NCBI GenBank assembly: GCA_031254035.1
Contig: JAIRVF010000156.1
Span: 1 to 64,000, forward strand
Length of the DNA: 64,000 nucleotides
Direction: 5' to 3'
From: Paenibacillus sp.
GTDB lineage: Bacteria; Bacillota; Bacilli; Paenibacillales; Paenibacillaceae
A program made the position numbers and the translations under genes. Below, in pieces: positions 9,729 to 18,687 of this stretch (positions are counted from its first letter, which is position 1; each line of letters opens with the position of its first letter). The notes under the pieces are model-generated. The model was not told the DNA's origin, made no database searches, and saw only the letters and a list, made by a program, of their open reading frames with translations.

Positions 9729-10688
9729 TTAATAAGCGGATGTACGATGATTAGATATGCCTTCACCATGTTGCGAAATTTTTAGGCTTACAGGCTGCCC
9801 AGTCATCCTACTTTCGTTGGCTGCTTCTAGGAAGGCGATAACCTCAAGTGTTTCGTTGATATTGATTGGCGGCGTTTGGGTTTGAAACATCCGGATGACC
9901 GCCTCTAGCATGCTGGCGTAATAGGGCTTTTGCTGGGCATAGATATCTACGTGCCCGGTTCCCTGATCGCGATGAAGCAGCGCCCCGAAACGTTTATTGC
10001 CTTTTCGGTTCCCGCGAATGGTCCCGATCCGGCCATCAGCCCAGACACCTACGGCCAGATCATGATCCTCTGCCGTCGTCACCTTCACCTCGGCGCATCC
10101 CGGCCCCATGCAGCGGTACAGCATATCGGCCATATGTATGCCATACCAGAAAAAACCTGGCTGCGTCGGCTGCAGCTCCATCGGACCGTAGCAGTCAACT
10201 CCGATCAGATTCCCAGCCTCATTCTCCTCGGCCGCCGCAGCCAAATTCTCCGCCCACCGGACGGAGGAGCAGCTGAGCAGCGGCACATTATGTTTCCGAG
10301 CCAAACGAGCGATCACGCCAGCATCATGGCTGCTGAGCGCAAACGGCTTATCGATGAATACCGGTTTTCCATAGGAAGCCACCGCCGCAAACTGCTCCAC
10401 ATGAAGCCTGCCGTCGACGGTCAGCAGCATCAAGGCATCCGTCTGTTCAGCGACGGCTTCTACGCTTTCGACCATCCGAACGCCAAAATCATCCCGGATT
10501 TGCGCAGTATAGCCTGAAACCCTGTCGATACTAAGCGGAAAATCCGGGGAGCCCCCTGGAAACGCCGTCGTCAGTCTCCCTCCCGGAACATGGTGGGGGT
10601 GATCGGAATTGTTTAACATCTCTGCAAACAAAGGTGCATGGGATGTATCGAGACCAATCATGCCGATGTTCAATATGTCTGTTTTCAT
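9729..10688 (-). CDS. Gfo/Idh/MocA-family oxidoreductase (second copy)
   Basis: NAD(P)-dependent sugar dehydrogenase-like protein of 319 aa. The N-terminal Rossmann fold begins with NIGMIGLDTSHAPLF, a variant dinucleotide loop in which the usual GxGxxG is replaced by GLDTSH. The catalytic-region landmark near residue 110 is clear (VFIDKPFALSSHDA, corresponding to EKP in most relatives). The C-terminal half is the beta-sheet substrate domain. Its start overlaps the stop of the preceding dehydrogenase gene (ATGA), so translation is coupled. The odd loop suggests a subgroup with altered cofactor handling. Substrate unknown. Confidence 0.82.
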   Translation of the reverse strand: MKTDILNIGMIGLDTSHAPLFAEMLNNSDHPHHVPGGRLTTAFPGGSPDFPLSIDRVSGYTAQIRDDFGVRMVESVEAVAEQTDALMLLTVDGRLHVEQFAAVASYGKPVFIDKPFALSSHDAGVIARLARKHNVPLLSCSSVRWAENLAAAAEENEAGNLIGVDCYGPMELQPTQPGFFWYGIHMADMLYRCMGPGCAEVKVTTAEDHDLAVGVWADGRIGTIRGNRKGNKRFGALLHRDQGTGHVDIYAQQKPYYASMLEAVIRMFQTQTPPININETLEVIAFLEAANESRMTGQPVSLKISQHGEGISNHRTSAY

Positions 10689-11734
10689 GCCTTTGTGCCC
10701 CCGGGTCTAAGCCGCACTTCCTTGCCAGTTCGAGCGGACTCGTAAATGGCGAGAACCAAATCAACCGATTTGCGCGCTTCTTCACCCGAGATCAGCGGTT
10801 CGCGATTTTCCCTTGCCGCCTGGATCAGGTCATCAACCAGAATATAATGCCCATCCGCCGAAATCGCACGTGGATCGTCGGTGCCATCAGCCGCTTTCTG
10901 CTGTGCTTGGACAGGTCCAATATCGCCGTCCAGCGTTTTCCACACCTTAAATCCGCTGTCCCCATATATGATTGATCCGTGCTCCCCGTGGATTTCAAAA
11001 CGTGGCTCCTGGCCGGGATTAACGGTTGTCGCTCCTTGAATCACACCATAAGCACCGTTTGTATATTTCACGACCGCAACGGCGGTATCCTCCACCTCGA
11101 TGTCATGGATTAGTGGAGAAGCATAAGCAAATACACTCTCTACGTCTCCCATCAACCAGCGGATAATATCGACGCCGTGAACACCCTGGTTCATCAGCGC
11201 CCCGCCGCCATCAAGCGCCCATGTTCCCCGCCAGCCCGCGCTTTTGTAATATTCACGGCTGCGGAAATATTTCATATAGGCATCCCCCAGTACCAGCCGG
11301 CCCAGCTTTCCTTCATTTATTGCCTTTTTGGTGAGCAGCGCCTCCGTCACCGTCCGTTTCTGAAACACAGTTGCCAGCTTAACATCGTTGCTGCGGCATG
11401 CTTCAATCATCTCATCCATATCCAACGCCGTGATGCCAAGCGGCTTCTCGCAAAGCACATGTTTACCGGCCCGCGCAGCCGCAATGGTAATGTCCCGGTG
11501 CAAACCGCTCGGCACACAAATACATACCGCATCCACTTCACCGTTTTTCAGCATCTCATCTACCGTGGCATATATGGGCGGCGACCCGAACTCCTTTGCC
11601 AAAGCTCTAGCTTTTTCCGGCGCTTCATCAACGATGGCTGTAAGCTCCGCTTCCGGATGACTCACAACCGCTCTTGCATGGAGCGGGGAAATAACGCCCG
11701 CGCCGACAATGGCAAACCGCATTTTTTTCATCAT
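10685..11734 (-). CDS. Gfo/Idh/MocA-family oxidoreductase (first gene of aminosugar operon)
   Basis: NAD(P)-dependent dehydrogenase with the classical Rossmann start FAIVGAGVISPLHARAV, the ICVPSGLH segment, the CEKPLGIT catalytic lysine motif (about residue 95) and a GVHGVDIIRWL helix typical of substrate binding. The ATG at 11734 is chosen because GGGAGG lies 5 bases ahead; a second ATG directly follows and is equally possible. A frame-open start at 11761 lacks a ribosome site. It leads a five-gene minus-strand operon that ends with nagB and nagA, so it probably oxidises a sugar or amino-sugar derivative on the way to GlcNAc-6-P or related compounds. Confidence 0.87.
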   Translation of the reverse strand: MMKKMRFAIVGAGVISPLHARAVVSHPEAELTAIVDEAPEKARALAKEFGSPPIYATVDEMLKNGEVDAVCICVPSGLHRDITIAAARAGKHVLCEKPLGITALDMDEMIEACRSNDVKLATVFQKRTVTEALLTKKAINEGKLGRLVLGDAYMKYFRSREYYKSAGWRGTWALDGGGALMNQGVHGVDIIRWLMGDVESVFAYASPLIHDIEVEDTAVAVVKYTNGAYGVIQGATTVNPGQEPRFEIHGEHGSIIYGDSGFKVWKTLDGDIGPVQAQQKAADGTDDPRAISADGHYILVDDLIQAARENREPLISGEEARKSVDLVLAIYESARTGKEVRLRPGGTKA

Positions 11735-12046
11735 TGCAACCTCCCTAACCAGTAATTCCACCTTGGTTTACACCCCCATTCTAGAAGCAGGCGCCTCTTC
11801 CGCCAATCCTCCGTTATTACGCTTTGCCCGCATCTTTGGAGGCATCTGCAGAATGGAAGATGAATCCGCAAAGGTGTATATACCGATGTATATGAGGCGA
11901 TGAGCACCCTATGTCCAGCTTTTGCCCCTGCCTATGGTGAACCGTTTCCGGTTCGTGCCACAAAAAAGGATGCTTGCACGCATCTTCCTGACTCCGCCGT
12001 TCAGGCATTTTTCCTGCTGCTATCCAAAGCTCGCTCCTTCACCTTT
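11735..12046. other. Intergenic stretch upstream of the dehydrogenase operon
   Basis: No gene is supported here. It should contain the promoter of the minus-strand aminosugar operon, but I could not identify convincing -35/-10 boxes. The right part may be further decayed remains of the neighbouring HxlR pseudogene. Confidence 0.4.
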
Positions 12047-12301
12047 CATCTCTCAGCCCAACGCTCCATTTCGTGAAGCGCCGTTTTAAAGTCCATCCTC
12101 TAGTACTCTTCCGTAACAGGCATCGTAAGGAACACCTGACGGAAGACGATTCCGTTATCCACCGGATGCCGAAGCGTGTTGGACAAGGTGCGTCTTGACG
12201 ATGGCCAGATCTCGGTTGAGCTGGTTGAATCTCTTCAGTCCCTTGGACAACTCCGGAATGACCAGAAAGATCCACTTAGCCCCAAGGATATCTGCAGTAC
12301 T
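12047..12301 (-). pseudogene. Decayed HxlR-family winged-helix regulator
   Basis: One minus-strand frame reads TADILGAKWIFLVIPELSKG followed by LKRFNQLN, matching the first half of the HxlR winged helix (consensus ILGGKWT..IL..L..GPKRFNEL). A shift to another frame then gives DNGIVFRQVFLTMPV and, after an in-frame stop, RMDFKTALHEMERWAER, the expected wing and last helix. At least one frameshift and one stop interrupt it, and no proper N-terminus remains. It diverges from a decayed MFS exporter, the normal arrangement for HxlR regulators and their targets. Confidence 0.7.
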
Positions 12302-12350
12302 GAGCAAATATTTTCGAAAAACCCTGTTCGCTATCAGGCTGATATTGTTC

Positions 12351-12650
12351 CATATCGCCACTGCATTCACCGCGCAGCTTATAACAGCCTACTCACTCGC
12401 TTTCGCTATTGGGACACCTGTCATCGTTTTCATGACTTCACGAGGAAACGTAAAAAGGTGCTCCTTCTTGCCCTTTATATACTGGGATGTGCAGCCTCCT
12501 TCGTCTATCTCCAATATCGGCGTTATCCCGATATCCAGGATCCTTCTGGGTGTAGGCACAGGTGTTTATTTGGTGAGCACCTTTGCCTCCGTAGCCGAAA
12601 TTGTACCCACTATCAAGATAGGTGTGTACATAAGCATGGTTGTGCGCATA
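12351..12650 (+). pseudogene. Remnant of an MFS sugar/drug efflux transporter
   Basis: Starting in one frame, HIATAFTAQLITAYSLAFAI and GTPVIVFMTSRGNVKR match helices 2-3 and the loop of AraJ/YdhP-type MFS exporters. The chain continues only after a frameshift as KRKKVLLLALYILGCAASFV, then returns to the first frame with ISRILLGVGTGVYLVSTFASVAEIVP. The remaining eight or so helices are missing. It was presumably regulated by the adjacent, equally decayed HxlR gene. Confidence 0.7.
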
Positions 12651-12922
12651 TAAATATGCACGATATTTTTGTATTTCATCTATTTTAAAGTAATAAAGAG
12701 ATAGAATTTTAGTTCTTTAGTTCTGTTTTTTACAAAAAAAAGTGAGAAAAGAATGAATATATACCCTTAATTGCGATTATATGTTTAGTTTTCAAAAGGA
12801 TTTTATGATAACATGAAACCTGTTTTCTGAAATCCGCTATATCCATAAAAAAGATATTATTGGATTAATTTTGTGATAGGCAGAAAATTTAAAACAAAAC
12901 TATTTAAATGGGGGAAATGGAT

Positions 12923-14617
12923 TTGAAAAAAATTGGATTAAGCATGCTGATGTTAGCTTTTATTCTAGGGATTTTTATAACCAGTCCAGTTCAAGCTGCA
13001 GCAAGCCAGTACACAGGGGGATATCTGGACGGTGTAGCGATAGATGTCGGTACTATCGTTGGCAACTCTACGAAAACCGTAACTGATATAACGGATAATG
13101 ACGAAAATACGAAAATTTACATTAATAATCTTGATGGATATAAGGCCGCATGGCACACATTTACTTCACCAATAGAAATAACATCAGTTGTAGTGAGTAG
13201 TGGTAGTGCAATGATAATGGAATTCTATGATGACAAAAATAATCTGCTTTTGACATATAACGCATTGAATATTAACGGAATTCAAACATTGCCATCACCT
13301 GTACAAGACGTTTCAACGGTTGTGTTGAAATCGTCTGCTGCCACTTATATTAAGGAGTGGAATGTTTTTGGAACCCCTTCTGCTCCGCCGAATGCAACTA
13401 CAATAACTTGGTTATACGGCGGCGATCAAATCGTTAATATCGAGTGGGCGACAACCGGAGCTAAATCCTATAATGTACTGCGTGCCTTTTCTTCTGGCGG
13501 TCCATTTGTACCAATTGCAGAACATGTAGTAGGGACGTCCTATACCGATAAGGACGTTAAAAATGGTACGGCTTATTTTTATGTGATCTCTGCCGTTAAT
13601 GAAGCAGGTGAAAGCAATAATTCACCACAAAAAAGCATCCAGCCAGAAGCTACAAAATATACCGGTGGATTGCTGGACGGACTTCTCATAAATGTAGGTC
13701 CGAACATCGATAATAGCAAAGAGAAAGTAAGAACATTGACAGATAATAATAGATCAACCATTGAGTACTTAAACAGGCAAAGACATGCATGGTACACGTT
13801 TGATACATCAAAAGAAATCTCTTCATTTATCGTTGCTAGCAAGACCGATGTCATTTTAGAATTTTATGATGATAAAAATAACTTGCTTTATTCATGTAAG
13901 CCTACAAAAAATGATGAGATTGAATCATTGCCTGTACCAGTTAAAAATGTAAAAACCGTGTTTCTTAAAGCACCCGTAGACGGTGTGCCTGTCTATCAAT
14001 GGAATGTCTTCGGGAATGGCGAAGGATCCACAGTGGATACGCTTCAGTTAACAGCTGCAGGAGAAAATAAAATGGTCGTATTGAAATGGAACGGCGCAAA
14101 TGGTGCGACAGGCTTCCAAATTAAAAAAAGTTCTGTTCCCGGTGGCTCTTATACGGCGATTGCTACTGTAACTGGTAGTACATATAATTACACAGATACG
14201 GCAGTGTCGAACGGCAACACTTATTATTATGTGGTAACTTCTTTGTATGGCACAATTGAGAAAGATACTTCTAATGAAGCGTCCGCTATGCCAAAAGGTG
14301 ATGGGACTACACCTCCAGGATCCGGGGATAAGCAATCTGGGACACGCGCAATACTAAATCTTACTTTGAACAATGGGATTCAAAAAGAGTTCGATTTATC
14401 TATGGCGGAGGTTGAAGCTTTTATAACTTGGTACGAAGATCGTGCTGCCGGGAATGGTTCCGTTATGTTCGCTTTTGACAAACACAATAACAATAAAGGA
14501 CCATATAAATCGCGGAAGGAATATGTTTTCTTCGATAAAATCATTACATTTGAAGTGAATGGTTATGATACTGACGGGACAGCAGTAGAAATGAGAACGA
14601 ATCTACCAACAGAATAG
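12923..14617 (+). CDS. Secreted protein with duplicated domain, two fibronectin-type modules and a conserved C-terminal domain
   Basis: Exported protein of unknown function. A signal peptide (about residues 1-26, ending near QAAAS) is followed by two copies of a roughly 120-residue domain. Both begin with YTGG-LDG, contain EFYDDKNNLL and end with WNVFG. Each is followed by a fibronectin III-like module ending in the YYV-S pattern, then a Gly/Pro linker and a C-terminal region with FITWYEDRAAG and KGPYKSRKEYVFFDKI, a unit I associate with Paenibacillus secreted proteins. A TTG start is chosen because GGGGG lies about 8 bases before it; ATG codons at 12908 and 12917 overlap or abut that site. 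It is clearly more AT-rich than the flanking metabolic genes and sits between pseudogenes and an element remnant. Confidence 0.75.
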   Translation: MKKIGLSMLMLAFILGIFITSPVQAAASQYTGGYLDGVAIDVGTIVGNSTKTVTDITDNDENTKIYINNLDGYKAAWHTFTSPIEITSVVVSSGSAMIMEFYDDKNNLLLTYNALNINGIQTLPSPVQDVSTVVLKSSAATYIKEWNVFGTPSAPPNATTITWLYGGDQIVNIEWATTGAKSYNVLRAFSSGGPFVPIAEHVVGTSYTDKDVKNGTAYFYVISAVNEAGESNNSPQKSIQPEATKYTGGLLDGLLINVGPNIDNSKEKVRTLTDNNRSTIEYLNRQRHAWYTFDTSKEISSFIVASKTDVILEFYDDKNNLLYSCKPTKNDEIESLPVPVKNVKTVFLKAPVDGVPVYQWNVFGNGEGSTVDTLQLTAAGENKMVVLKWNGANGATGFQIKKSSVPGGSYTAIATVTGSTYNYTDTAVSNGNTYYYVVTSLYGTIEKDTSNEASAMPKGDGTTPPGSGDKQSGTRAILNLTLNNGIQKEFDLSMAEVEAFITWYEDRAAGNGSVMFAFDKHNNNKGPYKSRKEYVFFDKIITFEVNGYDTDGTAVEMRTNLPTE

Positions 14618-14657
14618 AAATCTATAACTTTACAAGGGGCTATCCCAAAAGTGATAT

Positions 14658-14712
14658 GCTCCCCTTGCGGTGGACAGGTGAAATAAAACTACTACTGTAA
14701 GGGGAGCTTTTT
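14658..14712 (+). terminator. Possible terminator after the secreted protein gene (inside the element remnant)
   Basis: GCTCCCCTT and AAGGGGAGC form a perfect 9-bp stem followed directly by TTTTT. The loop is unusually long, about 32 bases. It may be part of the original element's leader rather than the host gene's own terminator. Confidence 0.4.
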
Positions 14713-14738
14713 CATGCTTAATAAAAAATATAGTGCGT

Positions 14739-14853
14739 AAGAAAAACGTTATCGACGTACTCTCATAGAAGACAGACCACGTTTAGCGGTAATTTTTCTT
14801 GCGATATAAGGATGCGAGATCTCCGATGTTTATACTACTTTCTTATATCTTCA
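14739..14853. repeat. Dispersed structured repeat, family A, copy 1
   Basis: Starts with AAGAAAAACGTTATCGACG and CGTACTCTCATAGAAGACAG, and contains GCGATATAAGGATG with a downstream CTTATATC that pairs with GATATAAG. Related copies lie at 42573-42677 and 58984-59070, with a short fragment at 57530-57550. The pairing arms differ between copies in a compensated way. Confidence 0.6.
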
Positions 14854-14895
14854 GAACAACTCTCTATCCTCGAGTTTTGAAGTCGAAATACAATT

Positions 14896-15074
14896 GTTGC
14901 GATTGTGCAACCTTTTCAGCCGTTTCGTGGTGTGGGAGGCAGAATTGATGCGAAAGTACATCCTTTGGACCATGAATGACCTAATTGCGCTCAGAAGAAA
15001 GGAAAAGCTTGCACTTTCGCAAGCTTTTTATCCAAATCAAGCCGTTGTGTCGTAAATAGATGCACCTTTACATC
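14896..15074. repeat. Second cluster of four TGC-loop-GCA mini-palindromes
   Basis: Elements at 14896-14911 (GTTGC/GCAAC), 14947-14962 (GATG/CATC), 15005-15026 (AAGCTTGC/GCAAGCTT) and 15059-15074 (GATG/CATC) share the loop type of the cluster at the left edge. Their outer stem bases differ but remain complementary. The third is followed by TTTTT and could terminate transcription. Confidence 0.5.
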
Positions 15075-15245
15075 AATTTCGCTACTTGACGTGGTTCAGT
15101 TCACCTTTTGGGACACCCTCTATTTTTTATGCTGTTTGATGCATTTGCTATCCAACCACACCCCCTATAATATCAAGAACAATAATTCACAGTGCGTGTA
15201 CCGGTGTATGCTTGGATGTCTGTCGCCGATTTACCTATAAGAAGC

Positions 15246-15281
15246 GTGAAAAAAGGCTGCCGAGACCTTCTCGACAGCCTG
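15246..15281 (-). terminator. Rho-independent terminator of the alpha-mannosidase gene
   Basis: A 12-bp stem (AGGCTGTCGAGA with one mismatch) is followed on the minus strand by TTTTTTC, about 30 bases after the mannosidase stop codon. Confidence 0.85.
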
Positions 15282-15311
15282 AGGACGCATCAAGCATCCC
15301 ATTATTTCATC

Positions 15312-18300
15312 CTATGAAATAGCAATATTCAATGTCTTAATTTCATATGGTGCAAGAGTTACTTCAATTTCCTGACCGACAAAAGGCAGTGCGGATGGAT
15401 GTTCCTCCATCAGATCGGTCTCCTCTGCCGAGTGGATCTGCCCGAGGTAAGGATCGACCGTTACCGCTGCTTTGGTCCGGATGCCGCCGAATTCATACAG
15501 GCGTACGATCAGCGTTTTGTTGTCTTCGGCCTTTTTGACCGTGTCGATCATGACGTTGCGGGCGTCTATGTTCAACATGCCAAGTTTTTCAGGCAGCCCT
15601 ACCCCGACCTCTACGTGCGCAACCATCAGCGGCGCATTCAACTCACAAGCGGCCTGATGCGTCCCTGCTTCATACCAGCTGCCGCTGTGCGGATACAGCG
15701 AATACGTAAATTCATGTAGCCCTTGGTCGGCGTTGCCGTCCGGATAAACGGCCGACTTGATCAAACTGAGACGGATAACGTGATTCCGGATATCATGTCC
15801 GTATTTGCAATCATTCAACAAGCTGACGCCATAGCCTCCTTCGGACAGGTCGACCCAGCGCTGAGCCACCGATTCGAATCTTGCATAATCCCAGCTTGTA
15901 TTCCAGTGCGTCGGCCGCTCCACATTGCCGAACTGGATTTCATACGTCGCTTTAGTCGAGCGGATTTCCACAGGAAATGCCGTTTTCAGCAGCTGCTGAT
16001 GTTCGTTCCAGTCCACGCGGGTCTTGAAGTCAATGCGAGGATGATCGCGGTATACAATCAGATGCTGCTCGATGGTGGAGTTCTGATAGCGGTACACCAA
16101 CTTCAGCACGCCACGCAGCGGGCCAGCTTCAAGCACCGTGATTTCCTGTAAGCCATCCACAACGGTCATCTTATCTTGATAATAAATATCGATATCCCAA
16201 GCATCATGAGCCATCGGCTTATCTTCAAACACTTGGAGCACGTTAGCAGGCTGGCCTGGTTTCAACACCTCGCGCCCCGCTTTTTTGTCAAACAGGGATA
16301 CAATCTGACCGTTCCCGTTCAGGCGAATGCTGTAATACGGAGTCTCTAAGGAATCAGTTTCGATGCTCCACGATTCGGAATCCCCGTCGCCTGCTGTGAA
16401 AGTGCTTTGCGCTTTCGTTTCACGGCGTCCGTAAATGGTTGTATATCCGTAAGCCGGAACCTCTTGCACCGCAACAAGCACCTTACCTGCCTCTGCGGAT
16501 TCTCCCGAAGGCGGCTGAACATCCAGCTTCGCCCCTTCTGCCGAATACCATGCGAATTTTGCGGCACCGTCGATTTCGACCTCCGCCAGGAAGGAACGCG
16601 TCCAGCCCAGCGCGTTAAAGATCCGAATCGGTTTGCCTTTGTCCTCTCCTTGAGCCGCTTTGTCGCCGTCATGCTCTTTTATGATCCGAACCGGTTTGCC
16701 TTTGCCCTCTCCTTGAGTTTCTTTGCCGCCGTCATACCCGTTCAAGCCAGCAAGGCCATTGTCAATCGCAACATGCGCAAGCTTTTCCGCTTCCTCATAC
16801 TCTAGCTTGCTGTCTTCATACACTTCATGAATGGAAGAACCCGGAATGATATCATGGAACTGGTTGCGCAATACGATCTCCCAGCTCTCCGCCAACTGCT
16901 CCACCGGATAGTTATGTTCCGGATTCAGCGCAAGCGCGAACGTATTCAGGAATTCGGCGTTATGCAGCAGCAGCTCCATTCGGCGGTTCATGCGCTTGTT
17001 GTAGGCTTGAGATGTATACGTTCCGCGATGGTACTCCAGATAAAGCTCTCCGTCCCATAAGTGCAGCTGCGGCTCGTCCTTGACCTGCTCTTCCAATTGG
17101 GCAAAAAACTCCTCTGCTTTCCCCGTTTTAACCTGAGGCGCACCCGGCATATCCTCGTAACGCCGCACCGCCTCCAACATATCACGGGTCGGTCCGCCGC
17201 CCCCGTCGCCCCAGCCATAGGCCAGCAGCAAATGATCATTGATGTCCTTCTGGCGGTAATTGTTCCATAATCCCTGCACCGAAGCCCCGGTAACGTTGCC
17301 GTTGTACGTGTAGAACCAGCTGCCGTCATTATCCGGCGTCGTGATATAATGCGTCAGAATTTCTGTGCCGTCGATCCCTCTCCAGGTAAAGGTATCGTAA
17401 GGGAAGCGGTTATACTGGCTCCAGCTGATTTTGGTCGTCATAAAATAATCGATGCCGCTTTTCTTCAAAATCTGTGGAAGCGCCCAGCTATAACCAAATA
17501 CGTCAGGCAGCCACAACACGCGGTTGTCCACCCCGAATTCGTCTCTGAAGAAACGTTTGCCGATCAATAGCTGGCGCACCAGCGATTCGCCAGAAGGGAT
17601 GTTGCAGTCCGACTCCAGCCACATGGCTCCAGTCGCTTCCCAGTTTCCACTTTGTACACGGTCCTTGATCTTCGCATACAACGTAGGAAAGTCTTTCTTG
17701 AGGTAGGCATACAGCTGCGGCTGTGACTGAAGGAAGACATATTCGGGAAAGCGATCCATCAGCGTAAGAACCGTCGAAAACGAGCGGCCTGATTTTTCAC
17801 GCGTATGCTGAAGTCTCCACAGCCAGGCCACGTCGATATGGCAGTGTCCCACTGCTGTAATTTGCGGACGCGGACCGCGCGGAATTGCTTCCAGCCGCTC
17901 TCTTAGCGTTTGCCGTGCCCTAGCGGCGGATGCATAAAACTCTTCCGAGCCAGGCTGGCTCCAGTCCAGCTGGCTGAACGCCGCTTCAAGCGCTTCGGTC
18001 AGCTCGTGTTTTTCCAACTGGCGTTCATCCAGCTGTTTTACGGTTTGCAGCATATGCAGCGCTGTATAATATAGATCATCCACTTCCGCATCCAAATAGG
18101 CCACGCTAAGGGAGTCAATGCGGTGGTCGAATGGCGAGCGTCCATCATGGGCAGTTAACCCGCTCCAGGCATAAATGGCCAGCTCCGCTCGGCCTTGATC
18201 CACGGTCTCTTCCGGGAAAAACAGCTCTGCATGATTGCGGTCCAGCGCCTGCAAGGGTTCCCCGTTCAAATACACCTGCGCTTCATAACCGGTGCAGTTG

Positions 18301-18578
18301 CCCCCGCCCGTTTCTCCAAGCTTAATCAAACCGATGACATCGCGTCCTTTCCAGCTTTGAGGAAACTCCATATCCGTTATAAACCATGCATACCGATCTC
18401 TACCGCCCCAGTGGTCGCCAACACGAACCACCGGACCCGAAGAAGCCTGCTGCCGCGCCTCCTCCAGTTCCTTTACATCAGGTGCGATACGTACGGAGTC
18501 CAGCGCCCGGCCCTCCCGATATCTAAGTCCAGCCAGTTCACGGACACGGTTTTCCAATTTCTGAAGAACAAATCTCAT
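15312..18578 (-). CDS. Alpha-mannosidase, glycoside hydrolase family 38
   Basis: Retaining alpha-mannosidase acting on alpha-linked mannosides, probably cytoplasmic as no signal peptide is seen. Zinc-site motif GHCHIDVAWLWRL lies near residue 240, and the nucleophile region WLPDVFGYSWALPQ near 360. The EATGAMWLESDCNIPSGES segment and the large C-terminal beta domains are also present. The ATG at 18578 is chosen because AAAGGAG lies upstream and the extra 18 codons from 18632 do not look like the family's start; this gives 1088 aa. A 21-residue in-frame tandem duplication (KGKPVRI.../KGKPIRI...) sits in a linker near residue 640. The repressor gene behind it on the same strand is the likely regulator. 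Confidence 0.92.
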   Translation of the reverse strand: MRFVLQKLENRVRELAGLRYREGRALDSVRIAPDVKELEEARQQASSGPVVRVGDHWGGRDRYAWFITDMEFPQSWKGRDVIGLIKLGETGGGNCTGYEAQVYLNGEPLQALDRNHAELFFPEETVDQGRAELAIYAWSGLTAHDGRSPFDHRIDSLSVAYLDAEVDDLYYTALHMLQTVKQLDERQLEKHELTEALEAAFSQLDWSQPGSEEFYASAARARQTLRERLEAIPRGPRPQITAVGHCHIDVAWLWRLQHTREKSGRSFSTVLTLMDRFPEYVFLQSQPQLYAYLKKDFPTLYAKIKDRVQSGNWEATGAMWLESDCNIPSGESLVRQLLIGKRFFRDEFGVDNRVLWLPDVFGYSWALPQILKKSGIDYFMTTKISWSQYNRFPYDTFTWRGIDGTEILTHYITTPDNDGSWFYTYNGNVTGASVQGLWNNYRQKDINDHLLLAYGWGDGGGGPTRDMLEAVRRYEDMPGAPQVKTGKAEEFFAQLEEQVKDEPQLHLWDGELYLEYHRGTYTSQAYNKRMNRRMELLLHNAEFLNTFALALNPEHNYPVEQLAESWEIVLRNQFHDIIPGSSIHEVYEDSKLEYEEAEKLAHVAIDNGLAGLNGYDGGKETQGEGKGKPVRIIKEHDGDKAAQGEDKGKPIRIFNALGWTRSFLAEVEIDGAAKFAWYSAEGAKLDVQPPSGESAEAGKVLVAVQEVPAYGYTTIYGRRETKAQSTFTAGDGDSESWSIETDSLETPYYSIRLNGNGQIVSLFDKKAGREVLKPGQPANVLQVFEDKPMAHDAWDIDIYYQDKMTVVDGLQEITVLEAGPLRGVLKLVYRYQNSTIEQHLIVYRDHPRIDFKTRVDWNEHQQLLKTAFPVEIRSTKATYEIQFGNVERPTHWNTSWDYARFESVAQRWVDLSEGGYGVSLLNDCKYGHDIRNHVIRLSLIKSAVYPDGNADQGLHEFTYSLYPHSGSWYEAGTHQAACELNAPLMVAHVEVGVGLPEKLGMLNIDARNVMIDTVKKAEDNKTLIVRLYEFGGIRTKAAVTVDPYLGQIHSAEETDLMEEHPSALPFVGQEIEVTLAPYEIKTLNIAIS
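16621..16735. repeat. In-frame 63-bp tandem duplication within the mannosidase gene
   Basis: Bases 16621-16672 and 16684-16735 are about 90 percent identical and offset by 63 bases (21 codons), so the reading frame is kept. The encoded unit is rich in Gly, Lys, Glu and Asp and falls just before the beta-sandwich part of the enzyme. Confidence 0.85.
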
Positions 18579-18687
18579 AGCGGATCTTCTGCTCCTTTCA
18601 ACGTGCTTCGGTATTTTTAATATATATAACATATCATTTATGTCTAATAAATAATATAAATTTTATAAGCGATATTCTCACAACAAA

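Larger units (their letters stand above)
14636..15120. mobile_element. Internally deleted insertion-element shell (MITE-like) with terminal inverted repeats
   Basis: The left end GGGGCTATCCCAAAAGTGA and the reverse complement of the right end, GAGGGTGTCCCAAAAGGTGA, are nearly the same, so the 485-bp segment is bounded by imperfect inverted repeats. The left end continues like a typical insertion-sequence leader: a GGTGAAAT-type ribosome region and an ATG that opens a reading frame of only a few codons. No transposase remains. Inside are one copy of the structured dispersed repeat and four TGC-GCA mini-palindromes. A clear target duplication was not found. Confidence 0.5.

Noticed and set aside
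12176..12688. 170-codon open frame as an intact gene
   Set aside because: Only a short internal part resembles MFS helices; the rest belongs to other frames, so it is part of a pseudogene.
14711..14740. Start of a transposase gene in the element shell
   Set aside because: The frame opens with a plausible ATG but stops within about nine codons and no transposase motif follows.
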